Origin: Fulvivirga ligni
Lineage (GTDB): Bacteria > Bacteroidota > Bacteroidia > Cytophagales > Cyclobacteriaceae
Direction of reading: 5' to 3'
Assembly (NCBI RefSeq): GCF_021389935.1
Contig: NZ_CP089979.1
Coordinates: 5,783,501-5,847,500 of the forward strand
DNA: 64,000 bases
Positions 34,764-43,903 of this stretch are shown piece by piece; the stretch's first letter is position 1; every line of letters begins with the position of its first letter. Under the pieces are notes generated by a model, which saw only the letters and a program-made list of their open reading frames with translations, was not told where the DNA came from and searched no databases. Both the position numbers and the translations under genes were made by a program.

Positions 34764-35334
34764 CTCTTCTAGCTCCCATATAACGAGCGTTATAATATCT
34801 GTGAGATAAACTGTCGATAACTACGCCTCTACCAGTAGAACTGTGAATAAAGCTGATTTTACCATCAGTATTTTCAATAGCTATGCCTACATGTCCTACT
34901 CGGTTAACTCCCTTAGTTGGACTTTTGAAAACAAGCAGATCGCCCTTTCTAATTTCATCAGTAGAAATTTTCTCTCCGTGCTTTGACTGGAGAATAGAAG
35001 AAGCCGGTAGTTGTATATTGAACTGTTTGAAAACATAGCAGGTAAATCCTGAACAGTCAAAAGATCCTGGTCCTTTGGCCGCATACCTGTAAGGCACCCC
35101 TTGAAGCGTCATGGCCAGGTTTACTATACTATCTCTTTTATTTTTAAGAGAAGCCTCCACCATACCTTTCACATCTTCAAGCGTATCTAGCACTGATATC
35201 TCTGGTTCGTAATACGCCTTTAATAAATCTGAATTTTGCGATTTATTAATTTTCATGGCACTATTAATTAGAAATATAACAGCCAGTACTACATAGAATA
35301 ATTTCTCTTTAAGAAGCCTTTTAAGAAATTCCAT
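34750..35334 (-). CDS. NlpC/P60 (C40) cell-wall peptidase
   Basis: 194 residues. An N-terminal hydrophobic anchor (about 11-26) is followed by the C40 peptidase domain. The catalytic Cys is in SFDCSGFTCYVF (C94), the His in RVGHVGIAI (H148) and the third polar residue is probably H164 in FIHSS. Such enzymes cut D-Glu-diaminopimelate bonds in peptidoglycan. It is periplasmic, membrane-anchored. Confidence 0.93.
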   Translation of the reverse strand: MEFLKRLLKEKLFYVVLAVIFLINSAMKINKSQNSDLLKAYYEPEISVLDTLEDVKGMVEASLKNKRDSIVNLAMTLQGVPYRYAAKGPGSFDCSGFTCYVFKQFNIQLPASSILQSKHGEKISTDEIRKGDLLVFKSPTKGVNRVGHVGIAIENTDGKISFIHSSTGRGVVIDSLSHRYYNARYMGARRVLAD

Positions 35335-35370
35335 ATTAGGTCATTAGTTTTTATTCCAAGGCTATAAACA

Positions 35371-35402
35371 AAAAGCAGGCGAAATAATTCCCGCCTGCTT
35401 TT
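35371..35402 (-). terminator. Rho-independent terminator after glnN
   Basis: An 11-base perfect stem (35371-35381 with 35392-35402), 10-base loop. On the minus strand it is followed by a T-rich run. It sits 25 bases after the stop of the glutamine synthetase gene. Confidence 0.8.
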
Positions 35403-35426
35403 AAAAATTTGTTGTTTATTAGATGA

Positions 35427-37586
35427 TTATCTTAAGAAAAGCATTTCTCTGTACTTCACTAGAGGCCAATCCTCATCATCTACAAGCATTTCAAGCTTAT
35501 CTACAGCATAACGGATAGTGTCAAAGTATTTACCTTTCACATCATCACAGTATCCGATAGATCTCTCACGTAGATCCTCAACTTTATTCAATCTCTTTCT
35601 TTCCTCGATCATGTTATACACTTCTTTTCTTAGTGTACCGATGTATCCAGAAACAGACTCAATAATATTCACCACCTCTTTATTGTCAATCTTCAGGGCA
35701 CTTAAGCCTTCAGCATTTTTCAATAATTTATTTTGGTAAGCAATAGCAGTAGGAATGATGTGGTTAAGTACCAAATCTCCCATCACTCTAGATTCAATCT
35801 GAATCTTCATGATATAGTTTTCCCAACGGATTTCGTTTCTTGCTTCAAGCTCTATATCGTTAAGCACTTTGTGCTTAGCAAACATTTTTCTTGTCTTATC
35901 AGTAAGGTAAGCATCAAGCGCTCTTGGAGTATCTTTAATGTTAGATAAACCTCTCTTCGCTGCTTCTTCAACCCACTCATCAGAGTATCCATCTCCTTCG
36001 AAACGGATTGATTTTGAATCTTTTATGTACTTTCTAAGTGTAGACACAATGGCCATTCTCTTTTCAGCACCTTTTTTCATTTCCTTCTGAACGTTCTCAT
36101 AGAACTCAGTAAGCTGCTCAGCCACAATAAGGTTAAGCACTGCCATAGGCGAACCTGTGTTTTCGTTACTACCTACCGCTCTGAACTCGAACTTATTACC
36201 TGTGAAGGCAAATGGAGAAGTTCTGTTTCTATCAGTGTTATCAAGTATAATGCTTGGTATTTTATCAATACCTAACTTCATATACATGTTCTCACCTTTT
36301 TCTACTTTAATGTTACCCTTCTTCTCTAGCTCATCAAGAACAGAAGTAAGCTGAGAACCGATAAATACAGACATGATAGCAGGAGGAGCCTCATTAGCAC
36401 CTAATCTGTGATCATTACCTGCAGAAGCAATACTAGCTCTTAAAAGATCTGCATGCTCATATACCGCTTTAATAGTGTTGATAAAGAACACCAAGAAAAG
36501 TAAATTCTCTCTAGCACTGTTGCTAGGCTGGAAAAGGTTAGTACCAGTGTTAGTGATTAAAGACCAGTTATTGTGCTTACCACTACCATTAAGACCTGCA
36601 AATGGCTTCTCATGGAATAAAACTTTAAGACTGTGTCTCTCAGCAACTTTATTCATGATATCCATAAGTAGCAAGTTATGATCTGTAGCTACGTTAATAT
36701 CTTCAAAAAGTGGAGCCACTTCAAACTGACTTGGCGCTACTTCATTATGTCTTGTACTTACAGGAATTCCTAATCTCTGAGCCTCCACTTCGAAATCGCG
36801 CATGAAATCATAAATACGAGGAGCAATAGATCCGAAATAGTGATCATCTAACTGCTGACCACGAGCTGGGTTATGACCAAATACGGTTCTTCCTGCCATT
36901 ACTAAGTCAGGACGGTTAGCATAAAGAGCTTTATCTACCACAAAGTACTCTTGCTCACATCCTAATGATGCTTTTACGCGAGTAACTTTTTTATCAAACA
37001 TTTGGCACACTTTGGTAGCTGCTCTATCTACTGCCTCCACTGCTTTTAAAAGAGGAGCCTTGTTATCCAGCGCTTCTCCTGTGTATGATACGAATACAGT
37101 AGGAATACAAAGCGTATTACTGTAAACGAACATTGGAGAACTAGGATCCCAAGCCGTATAACCACGGGCTTCGAAAGTACTTCTAATACCTCCGTTAGGG
37201 AAAGATGATGCATCTGGCTCTTGCTGAACTAATGCACTACCCTTAAATTTTTCAATACCTGAACCTGCGTCAAAGAAGGTATCGTGCTTTTCTGCAGTAG
37301 AACCTGTTAAAGGCTGGAACCAGTGGGTATAATGGGTAGCACCTTTAGAAAGAGCCCAAGACTGAGCCGCTGATGCAATAACATCTGCAGTATCAGGGTC
37401 TATTTTAGTACCTTCCTGGATAGACTTTTTAACTTTTTTATAGATATCGGGAGAAAGCAATGCCTGCATCTGCTTTAATCCGAAAACATCCTTGCCGTAG
37501 AACTCGGAAATCTTACCAGGAGATTGTACCTCTACTTTAGGACGGTTGTTAGATAATTCTAATGCTTTAAAGCGTAAATGTGCCAT
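35427..37586 (-). CDS. glnN: Glutamine synthetase type III
   Basis: 719 residues, the usual length for GSIII. The N-terminal family block (GKDVFGLKQMQALLSPDIYK), the substrate loop GLNGSGKHNNWSL and the metal or ammonia site region CEQEYFVVDKALY and SENTGSP-type NENTGSPMAVLN are all recognisable. GSIII makes glutamine from glutamate, ammonia and ATP and is the main GS in Bacteroidota. Monocistronic between its own terminator and a long AT-rich leader. Confidence 0.97.
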   Translation of the reverse strand: MAHLRFKALELSNNRPKVEVQSPGKISEFYGKDVFGLKQMQALLSPDIYKKVKKSIQEGTKIDPDTADVIASAAQSWALSKGATHYTHWFQPLTGSTAEKHDTFFDAGSGIEKFKGSALVQQEPDASSFPNGGIRSTFEARGYTAWDPSSPMFVYSNTLCIPTVFVSYTGEALDNKAPLLKAVEAVDRAATKVCQMFDKKVTRVKASLGCEQEYFVVDKALYANRPDLVMAGRTVFGHNPARGQQLDDHYFGSIAPRIYDFMRDFEVEAQRLGIPVSTRHNEVAPSQFEVAPLFEDINVATDHNLLLMDIMNKVAERHSLKVLFHEKPFAGLNGSGKHNNWSLITNTGTNLFQPSNSARENLLFLVFFINTIKAVYEHADLLRASIASAGNDHRLGANEAPPAIMSVFIGSQLTSVLDELEKKGNIKVEKGENMYMKLGIDKIPSIILDNTDRNRTSPFAFTGNKFEFRAVGSNENTGSPMAVLNLIVAEQLTEFYENVQKEMKKGAEKRMAIVSTLRKYIKDSKSIRFEGDGYSDEWVEEAAKRGLSNIKDTPRALDAYLTDKTRKMFAKHKVLNDIELEARNEIRWENYIMKIQIESRVMGDLVLNHIIPTAIAYQNKLLKNAEGLSALKIDNKEVVNIIESVSGYIGTLRKEVYNMIEERKRLNKVEDLRERSIGYCDDVKGKYFDTIRYAVDKLEMLVDDEDWPLVKYREMLFLR

Positions 37587-37949
37587 ATTGGTTTATATGA
37601 TTATTAATTATTTACTAAAATTATTAAATATTTCAATTTAATTTTTCAAAACTGACCACTTTTCTTGTTTTAGGGTCTGTTTCTCTCCAAAAATAAAGAT
37701 AAAAAGCACCAAAAAATAAAAAATGAGGTAAAAACAAAGCAGATTTAAGTTTCTGCAATCGTTTTAATTTTAATTGAGCTTTTTATTACTCCAGAGTTAT
37801 TAATTTATTATTCAATACTTACCTGAAGATTAACCCTTTATATTTTCATTAATGATTACGTTCAAGCTCGTTCTTTATTTCATTTAGGCATATTAATTAG
37901 ATCATCATGGGGTTGCACTAGCTTACTACCTTGGCATCAAAACACTGAA
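37587..37949. other. Gene-free 363-base AT-rich region between glnN and PAP2
   Basis: No coding frame longer than about 15 codons was found. It must hold the glnN promoter: on the minus strand TATTTTTG (37695-37688) matches TAnnTTTG about 100 bases before the glnN ATG, without a well-spaced TTTG. It also holds the PAP2 promoter, which was not recognised. No hairpin, tRNA or repeat was seen. Confidence 0.5.
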
Positions 37950-38636
37950 ATGATGCAAGGAAGAAGCAGAGCACTACTTATCATTGTTATTCTAATACTA
38001 TTTATAACGTCCACGCCCTTTCTATTTATTCAGAAAGGAGATATAGTACTTTGGATAACTCATCATTACACTCCCTTTCAAGACTGGCTCTTCTCAAGGG
38101 TCACGTTAGTGGGTGATGGCCTGGCTGTACCTATAATGATTATAATTCTCTGTTTTGTAAAATTCAAGCATGCCATTACCATGAGCCTCATAGGGATAGC
38201 ACATGCTTTAATCATTAACATATTTAAAAGAGGCTTATTTCATCACGCCCCAAGACCGAAAAATGTATTACCAAATGAACTGCTTCATTTTATTCCGGGT
38301 GTAGATGTTCATGGCATCATGTCATTCCCTTCCGGTCATACTACCACGGCCTTTGCCATTGCCTTCTTCGTTTTTCTAATCACCGATAAAAAAGTTATAG
38401 GTTACATCAGCTTGTTTGCTGCCTTAATGGTAGCCTATTCAAGAATGTATTTGCTACAACACTTCTACATGGATGTATTCTTTGGCGCTTACTTAGGCTC
38501 TTTAATCGCCTATGGCAGTTATATTTTACAAGACCGCATAAAATTACCAGGCTGGGCCGAATACAGAATATTTATCAGGATTGCGGGCTCCAAATCACAA
38601 ACGGAGGCTGATGAACCGCAAACCGCTAATTCTTAA
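37950..38636 (+). CDS. PAP2-family membrane phosphatase
   Basis: 228 residues with six predicted membrane helices. All three phosphatase motifs are present: KRGLFHHAPRP (93-103), PSGH (127-130) and SRMYLLQHFYMD (164-175). It probably dephosphorylates a lipid such as undecaprenyl diphosphate, phosphatidylglycerol phosphate or lipid A. It precedes a cluster of envelope glycosylation genes and converges on the GT39 gene with an 11-base overlap. Confidence 0.92.
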   Translation: MMQGRSRALLIIVILILFITSTPFLFIQKGDIVLWITHHYTPFQDWLFSRVTLVGDGLAVPIMIIILCFVKFKHAITMSLIGIAHALIINIFKRGLFHHAPRPKNVLPNELLHFIPGVDVHGIMSFPSGHTTTAFAIAFFVFLITDKKVIGYISLFAALMVAYSRMYLLQHFYMDVFFGAYLGSLIAYGSYILQDRIKLPGWAEYRIFIRIAGSKSQTEADEPQTANS

Positions 38637-40194
38637 ATTCGAAGATCATAGTAGTGTGGTTTTCAAAAAGGTCCTTCTGCTGAAAAACGAGTTGAAAATC
38701 CTGATCCGTTAAAAGGTCTGTAGCCTGATCTTTTCTGGTGAGTATAATGAAGGACTCAGGCCCTTGTTTTAATCTCTGCAAGTCAGCCGTTGAATTGATC
38801 GGTGGAATAATCTTTTGAGCATTGAACACAAACGAAGCATTCATCCTACCATAATAGTACACCTCTTTTTGCTGCCAGATATCTTCACTAGCTAAAACAG
38901 GATTCTTTGCATCCAGCTTAGGAAAAATCAAATAGTTAAACGCCTGAAACCATAGCAATCCGGAGATAACCAATGACATGAACATCCGTTTGTAATCCTT
39001 TTTAAAAGCAAATATCATAGCGATAACAGCACCAAAACTGAACACCAAAAGCCAAAGCGACAACAGCTTTAAATCTGCTATGGACTGATCATTTTTCATA
39101 GCCAGGTAGCCGGCAACGGGAAGTGATATGGCAATGAATGCAAATACCAAAACACTACTTTTCACACCTTTCAGTGAAGCAGAGTAATTAGTCACTAACT
39201 GATCAAAATAGTAGCCGAAAAGCAACGACAGAAAAGGCAAGGCTGGAGAAATGTAGCTAGGCAGTATAGTTTGCGAAAAAGAAAAGAACAGCACTGTGCT
39301 ACAACCGGCCGCAAGAGCTAAGCTGATCAAAGGATTTGCATATCTGCTCTTCCAGGCATTTTTCAAAACCTGAATAATAAACGTACTAAAAGGTAAAAGA
39401 GACAATAATGCTACAGGAATAGCCAGCAAAGGAAGACCACCGTGTCCTTCCATGGTAGACGTATACCTACCAATGTTATGCTTGAAGAAAAAAGCTTCGA
39501 TCCATTGGCCATCCGTAGCTTGATATACCATAAAATACCACGGCACAGCAATTATTAATATCAACAAAGCCCCTAGCAAAGGTCGCATTCGCCAAATAGC
39601 TGACCATTTCAATTGCTTTGATAATATTAGATACACAAAAATTGACAACCCTGGTAAAACAATAGCCACTGGCCCCTTCACTAACACCCCCAAACCTACT
39701 GCACCATAGCCGATAATAAAATGTATCCATTTTTCGGTCCTATTGTAGCGATAGAGATAAAATGTAGCCGCAGTAACCAGAAAGATCAAATATGGATCTG
39801 GCACTGCCAAATGAAACTGCAGCGGCAGCTGCAATGAAGCTAGCATAACTAGGGATGCATAAAAAGCACTACGCTCACCCAATTCTCGCTTTCCAATCAT
39901 AAAGACCAGCATAACCGTAAACACACCCATAAGGGCAGAAAAAAAGCGTGCTGAAAATGGATTCGCTCCACCGAACAGTGTATAGGAGAGCATCATAAAA
40001 TAATAGTGCAATGGAGGCTTATCAGTACGCAGCTCGTCATTAAAAGTTGGCACTATAATATCGCCTCTGTGCAGCATCTCTCTGGCACAGGTAGCATTTT
40101 TTGCTTCGTCCAAAATATAGATGGAATTACCCCAGATATTGGCATAAAAAACCACTATTGACAGGGCTGCAATTATTAGAAATTTTGTATTCAA
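38626..40194 (-). CDS. GT39-type membrane glycosyltransferase (ArnT-like)
   Basis: 522 residues with about 11 membrane helices. The N-terminal periplasmic loop carries ILDEAKNATCAREMLHRGD and RTDKPPLHYYFMML, the acidic and DKPP motifs of the GT-C (ArnT/PMT) fold. These enzymes move a sugar from a polyprenyl phosphate to an acceptor on the periplasmic side. The start is TTG at 40194; no ATG is available. It diverges from the GT2 gene that could make the polyprenyl-phosphate sugar donor. Confidence 0.9.
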   Translation of the reverse strand: MNTKFLIIAALSIVVFYANIWGNSIYILDEAKNATCAREMLHRGDIIVPTFNDELRTDKPPLHYYFMMLSYTLFGGANPFSARFFSALMGVFTVMLVFMIGKRELGERSAFYASLVMLASLQLPLQFHLAVPDPYLIFLVTAATFYLYRYNRTEKWIHFIIGYGAVGLGVLVKGPVAIVLPGLSIFVYLILSKQLKWSAIWRMRPLLGALLILIIAVPWYFMVYQATDGQWIEAFFFKHNIGRYTSTMEGHGGLPLLAIPVALLSLLPFSTFIIQVLKNAWKSRYANPLISLALAAGCSTVLFFSFSQTILPSYISPALPFLSLLFGYYFDQLVTNYSASLKGVKSSVLVFAFIAISLPVAGYLAMKNDQSIADLKLLSLWLLVFSFGAVIAMIFAFKKDYKRMFMSLVISGLLWFQAFNYLIFPKLDAKNPVLASEDIWQQKEVYYYGRMNASFVFNAQKIIPPINSTADLQRLKQGPESFIILTRKDQATDLLTDQDFQLVFQQKDLFENHTTMIFEFKN

Positions 40195-40352
40195 GATAGT
40201 ACAAATTGTGCAGTGTAATATTATGGTTATAATGACTTAAAATAGCCTCCCTTTTATGAAGTTATTATGAATATTTATTAACAATTATATAACCATTTTT
40301 CAGACACTAAGCCTTACAAACCCACGTAATTAGCAGGTAAACCTCGCTAGTT

Positions 40353-41318
40353 ATGAAACTATCAGTAGTTGTTACTCTGCTAAATGAAGAAGATAATATT
40401 CAACCATTATTGACTAACATTTCAAAGGCTTTAACAGGCCATGAATACGAGATTATTTTGGTTGATGACGGCTCTACTGATGGCACCGTCAGAAATATTA
40501 GAAAACATGCTGATGAACATGTTAAGCTGGTGATATTCAACAAGAACTATGGGCAAACTACAGCCATAGCCGCCGGCATTGATTATGCCAGTGGAGATTA
40601 TATTATTACCATGGATGGCGATCTTCAAAATGACCCCACCGACATACCTGTTATGCTTGAAAAGCTAGAAGCAGAAGGATGGGATGTAGTGGCGGGTTAT
40701 CGCAAAAACAGGCAAGATGGAATGCTTTTACGCAAGATTCCCAGCAAGTTAGCCAACGCCCTGATAAGAAAACTTAGTGGCGTACATATCAGAGACTATG
40801 GATGCACCTTAAAAATATTCACCAAGCAAGCGGCAAAAGAGCTGGATCTTTACGGAGAGCTTCATAGGTTCATTCCTATTTTGGCTAAATTGAAAGGCGC
40901 GAAAATCACAGAAATGGCCGTTAAGCACCACCCCAGAATACATGGAACATCCAAATACGGCATAGGCAGAACCTTTAAAGTCATCAGTGATCTTATCCTT
41001 ATGCTATTTTATCAGAAATACTTCAGAAGACCGATCCACCTTTTCGGTCCTTTAGGCATTATTGCTTTGGCCGTTGGAGGGCTAATTAATTTTTATTTAC
41101 TGGTAGAGAAATTACTTGGAAAAGACATTTGGGGAAGGCCATTATTAATTTTGGGTGTATTAATTTTGCTAGCTGGCATCCAGTTTATTACTTTCGGCCT
41201 CATCGCTGAGCTAATGATGAGGATTTACTATGAATCTCAGAACAAAAAAACTTACAGCATTAAAGACATATTTATCGGAGAAAGTAAAAATACCTCCATA
41301 CCTCAAACTACTATTTAA
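40353..41318 (+). CDS. GT2 polyprenyl-phosphate sugar synthase-like
   Basis: 321 residues. A GT-A domain (about 1-225) has VDDGSTDGT and MDGDLQNDP motifs, then two C-terminal membrane helices. This resembles DPM1/ArnC/GtrB-type enzymes that transfer a sugar from a nucleotide sugar to polyprenyl phosphate on the cytosolic face. Its 3' end overlaps the flippase-like gene by 89 bases. It diverges from GT39. Confidence 0.92.
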   Translation: MKLSVVVTLLNEEDNIQPLLTNISKALTGHEYEIILVDDGSTDGTVRNIRKHADEHVKLVIFNKNYGQTTAIAAGIDYASGDYIITMDGDLQNDPTDIPVMLEKLEAEGWDVVAGYRKNRQDGMLLRKIPSKLANALIRKLSGVHIRDYGCTLKIFTKQAAKELDLYGELHRFIPILAKLKGAKITEMAVKHHPRIHGTSKYGIGRTFKVISDLILMLFYQKYFRRPIHLFGPLGIIALAVGGLINFYLLVEKLLGKDIWGRPLLILGVLILLAGIQFITFGLIAELMMRIYYESQNKKTYSIKDIFIGESKNTSIPQTTI

Positions 41319-42162
41319 AGCGCTGGTAAGTGGCATAGCTATTTACATAGCATTCAGCAAAATTAACATTGAGGAAGCTACATCTGTAATTTTACACAGC
41401 AACATTTATTGGCTCCTCTTAGCTTTTCTCCTTTTCAATCTGTCTCAATGGATCAGTGCATTTAGATTAAAAGCACTTTTAGAGGAACTAGAAATATATG
41501 CTTCTCACTGGTACCACATCAGATTGTTTTATTTTGGCATGCTTTATAACATTATTTTGCCCGGAGGTGTGGGTGGAGATGCTTACAAAGTTTTTCTATT
41601 AAAGGACCGGTTTAACAAAAAAGGCAGATCCATCTTTTCCGCCATTTTTCTAGATAGATTATGCGGGTTAGTAGCCTTATTTTTCCTGGCTATGATACTG
41701 GCAGTAATTTTAGACCTGCCATTTGAGTTTAATTTCAATTACATTCTCATAGGCGCGGTAATTATAGCCTACCCAGCCTATTATATCTTTTACAAGTACC
41801 TGTTCAAGACCTTTAAGCAGATTTATATAAAGGTTAATTTCCTGGCTATTCTCATGCAGGGAACACAAATAGTCTGTGCGTATTGCATTCTACTAGCGCT
41901 GGGAGCTGATTCCTATTTCCTTACTTATTTGATGATATTTTTGCTATCTGCCATAGCCACCATCATCCCCATTACACTAGGAGGCCTCGGAATGAGGGAA
42001 ATTGTATTTGTGTATGCGGCTAAGTTTTTAGTTTTTGATGAGGAGACGGCAATTGCTTTATCCCTGATTTTCTTCCTCATCACTACACTTTCTTCACTAA
42101 TGGGCATTTTCGTGAATATGAAAGCTAAGCCTCAGCCGGAGGTAGTAATAAATGAAGCCTGA
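41230..42162 (+). CDS. LPG-synthase-TM / UPF0104 flippase-like membrane protein
   Basis: 310 residues with about eight membrane helices. PGGVGGDAYKVFLLKDR and PITLGGLGMREIVFVY are the two conserved motifs of the lysylphosphatidylglycerol synthetase transmembrane (UPF0104) family. Members act as lipid flippase-like proteins. It starts at an ATG 89 bases inside the upstream GT2 gene; no later ATG fits before residue 95. With GT2 and GT39 it forms a plausible set for lipid-linked sugar synthesis, flipping and transfer. Confidence 0.88.
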   Translation: MNLRTKKLTALKTYLSEKVKIPPYLKLLFKALVSGIAIYIAFSKINIEEATSVILHSNIYWLLLAFLLFNLSQWISAFRLKALLEELEIYASHWYHIRLFYFGMLYNIILPGGVGGDAYKVFLLKDRFNKKGRSIFSAIFLDRLCGLVALFFLAMILAVILDLPFEFNFNYILIGAVIIAYPAYYIFYKYLFKTFKQIYIKVNFLAILMQGTQIVCAYCILLALGADSYFLTYLMIFLLSAIATIIPITLGGLGMREIVFVYAAKFLVFDEETAIALSLIFFLITTLSSLMGIFVNMKAKPQPEVVINEA

Positions 42163-42174
42163 GGTTATCAGGCT
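42156..42174 (+). terminator. Short hairpin at the flippase gene stop codon
   Basis: AGCCTGA (42156-42162, including the stop) and TCAGGCT (42168-42174) form a 7-base perfect stem with a 5-base loop. It lies between convergent genes (next stop at 42194). There is no strong T tract, so termination is only possible. Confidence 0.4.
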
Positions 42175-42193
42175 CCATTCTACTTTGTTTTGT

Positions 42194-43288
42194 TTAGGCT
42201 TTCGCCTCTTCTAAAAAGGGATAATCGGTGTACCCTTTTTCATCTGCGGTGTAAAAAGTATTAGGATCAGGATCTGCCAATGGCGCATCTTTCTCCATTC
42301 TTTCTACCAAGTCAGGATTAGAAATAAATGGTCTTCCAAAGGCTACTAAGTCACCTTTTCCATCCTCTAAATCCTGTTCTGCTCTTTGTTTATCATAGCC
42401 TCCACTAAGAATATATGTTCCTTCGAAAGCATTTCTAATTTTTTGTTTAATTGAATCTGGCACTTCTGGCGCTCCCATAGCAGAATGATCTACCACATGA
42501 ATGTAGGCCAATCCTAACTCACTCATTTTCTGAGCGATGTATACAAATGTTTCCTCCACACCATCAAAGCTTCCCGTATCATTGAAAACTCCATAAGGAG
42601 AAATTCTCACACCTACTTTATCCGCTCCAATTTCTGCTACTATTTTTTGAGCAACCTCTGTCAAAAATCTGCTTCTGTTTTCAATGCTGCCGCCATACTC
42701 ATCGTCTCTATCATTCACGTTGGCATTAATAAACTGCTCTATCAGATAGCCATTGGCCGCGTGGATTTCCACACCATCAAAACCTGCTGCTACAATATTT
42801 TTAGCCGTAGACACATATTCCTCAATAGCCTCATCTATATCAGCCTTAGTCATTCTTTTAGGCTTAGTGTGCGACTTCGGCCCTTCCTTATCAGTATACA
42901 TCTCTCCTGATAACGTAACATCCGTAGGGCTTAACACCTCAGCCTGCTCTGGTAAGTTCAGGTCATGCCCCACCCTACCCGTATGCATGATCTGCATAAA
43001 AATAGCGCTACCTTCAGAATGAACAGCTTTAGCAATATTTTTCCAGCCATCGAACTGCTCCTGGGTGAAAGCACCCGGAATTCTTGGGTATCCCAATCCA
43101 TTAGGAGATGGAGATACTCCTTCGGTAATAATTAAACCAGCACCTGCTCTTTGTTGGTAATATTTCACCATTAAGTCATTGGGCGCATTATTATTTACAG
43201 CTCTGGAACGTGTCATTGGTGCCATCACCACTCTGTTTTTTAAGGTAATATTACCTAATTTATAATCGGAGAATAATTTCAAACTCAT
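42194..43288 (-). CDS. Old yellow enzyme (NemA-like alkene reductase)
   Basis: 364 residues. FMN-binding TIM barrel with the family start LKNRVVMAPMTRSRA, the central GVEIHAANGYLIEQF and the end segments YGGSIENRSRF. Old yellow enzymes reduce activated double bonds such as N-ethylmaleimide, enals or nitro compounds with NAD(P)H. Cytosolic. A perfect 10-base inverted repeat upstream (43300-43327) may be its operator. Confidence 0.95.
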   Translation of the reverse strand: MSLKLFSDYKLGNITLKNRVVMAPMTRSRAVNNNAPNDLMVKYYQQRAGAGLIITEGVSPSPNGLGYPRIPGAFTQEQFDGWKNIAKAVHSEGSAIFMQIMHTGRVGHDLNLPEQAEVLSPTDVTLSGEMYTDKEGPKSHTKPKRMTKADIDEAIEEYVSTAKNIVAAGFDGVEIHAANGYLIEQFINANVNDRDDEYGGSIENRSRFLTEVAQKIVAEIGADKVGVRISPYGVFNDTGSFDGVEETFVYIAQKMSELGLAYIHVVDHSAMGAPEVPDSIKQKIRNAFEGTYILSGGYDKQRAEQDLEDGKGDLVAFGRPFISNPDLVERMEKDAPLADPDPNTFYTADEKGYTDYPFLEEAKA

Positions 43289-43299
43289 ATTGTTATTCT

Positions 43300-43327
43300 A
43301 TTATTGTTTAAACATCGAAACAATAAT
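43300..43327. promoter_or_regulatory. Palindromic operator candidate before the old yellow enzyme
   Basis: ATTATTGTTT (43300-43309) and AAACAATAAT (43318-43327) form a perfect 10-base inverted repeat with 8 bases between. It starts 11 bases before the ATG at 43288. It is a likely binding site for a TetR- or HxlR-like repressor as in nemRA, though no such gene lies adjacent. Confidence 0.5.
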
Positions 43328-43387
43328 GAAAACGAACCAGATAAGCGAAGGTTACAGATAAAAGAGATTTATATTTCGAAGATTTTC

Positions 43388-43903
43388 TTAAATACCTGAT
43401 GGTGAACCATATTGAAACTCCAATACTTTCACTTTTTCACCACCTTCAGATACTGTGACAACATACAGATTATCATAGTCTGCATCATCTAGCTGCTGGT
43501 ATTTTTCCTTTCCAATAAGTGCATTTATTGTATTCGGAATGGTGTTAGAATGGCCCACAACCAAAATAGTTTTCCCTCCTTCTTTCATAAGCTGCTTAGT
43601 AAACGACTCGATGTCAAAGGGATTGTAACTTGTTATTTTTAGTTGATGATCCACTGCCACCTTCTGCACAGTATTGACAGTGCGCTTATATTCAGTGGAG
43701 TAAATAGCATCCAGCTCTGTATGTTTAAGGAATTCCAGCAGGGCCTCGGCTCTTTGAATACCGGCCGTATTTAAATCAGGATCCTTCGTACCATCATTCC
43801 CCTTTTCAGCATGACGCACTAAAATAATGGTGGTAATTCCATCTTGAGCTGAGGCAGCCCCAAACGAAAATGAAATTAAAAGGAATAGTATGAGCTTCTT
43901 CAT
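43388..43903 (-). CDS. Exported histidine phosphatase family protein
   Basis: 171 residues with a signal peptide (about 1-19, ending ASAQ). The phosphoglycerate mutase-like motif ILVRHAEKGNDG (R30, H31) and the second histidine in VVGHSNTIPN are present. It resembles SixA/phosphoglycerate-mutase-type phosphatases that act in the periplasm. Substrate unknown. Its start overlaps the upstream NTF2-like gene by 4 bases, so the two are coupled. Confidence 0.88.
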   Translation of the reverse strand: MKKLILFLLISFSFGAASAQDGITTIILVRHAEKGNDGTKDPDLNTAGIQRAEALLEFLKHTELDAIYSTEYKRTVNTVQKVAVDHQLKITSYNPFDIESFTKQLMKEGGKTILVVGHSNTIPNTINALIGKEKYQQLDDADYDNLYVVTVSEGGEKVKVLEFQYGSPSGI

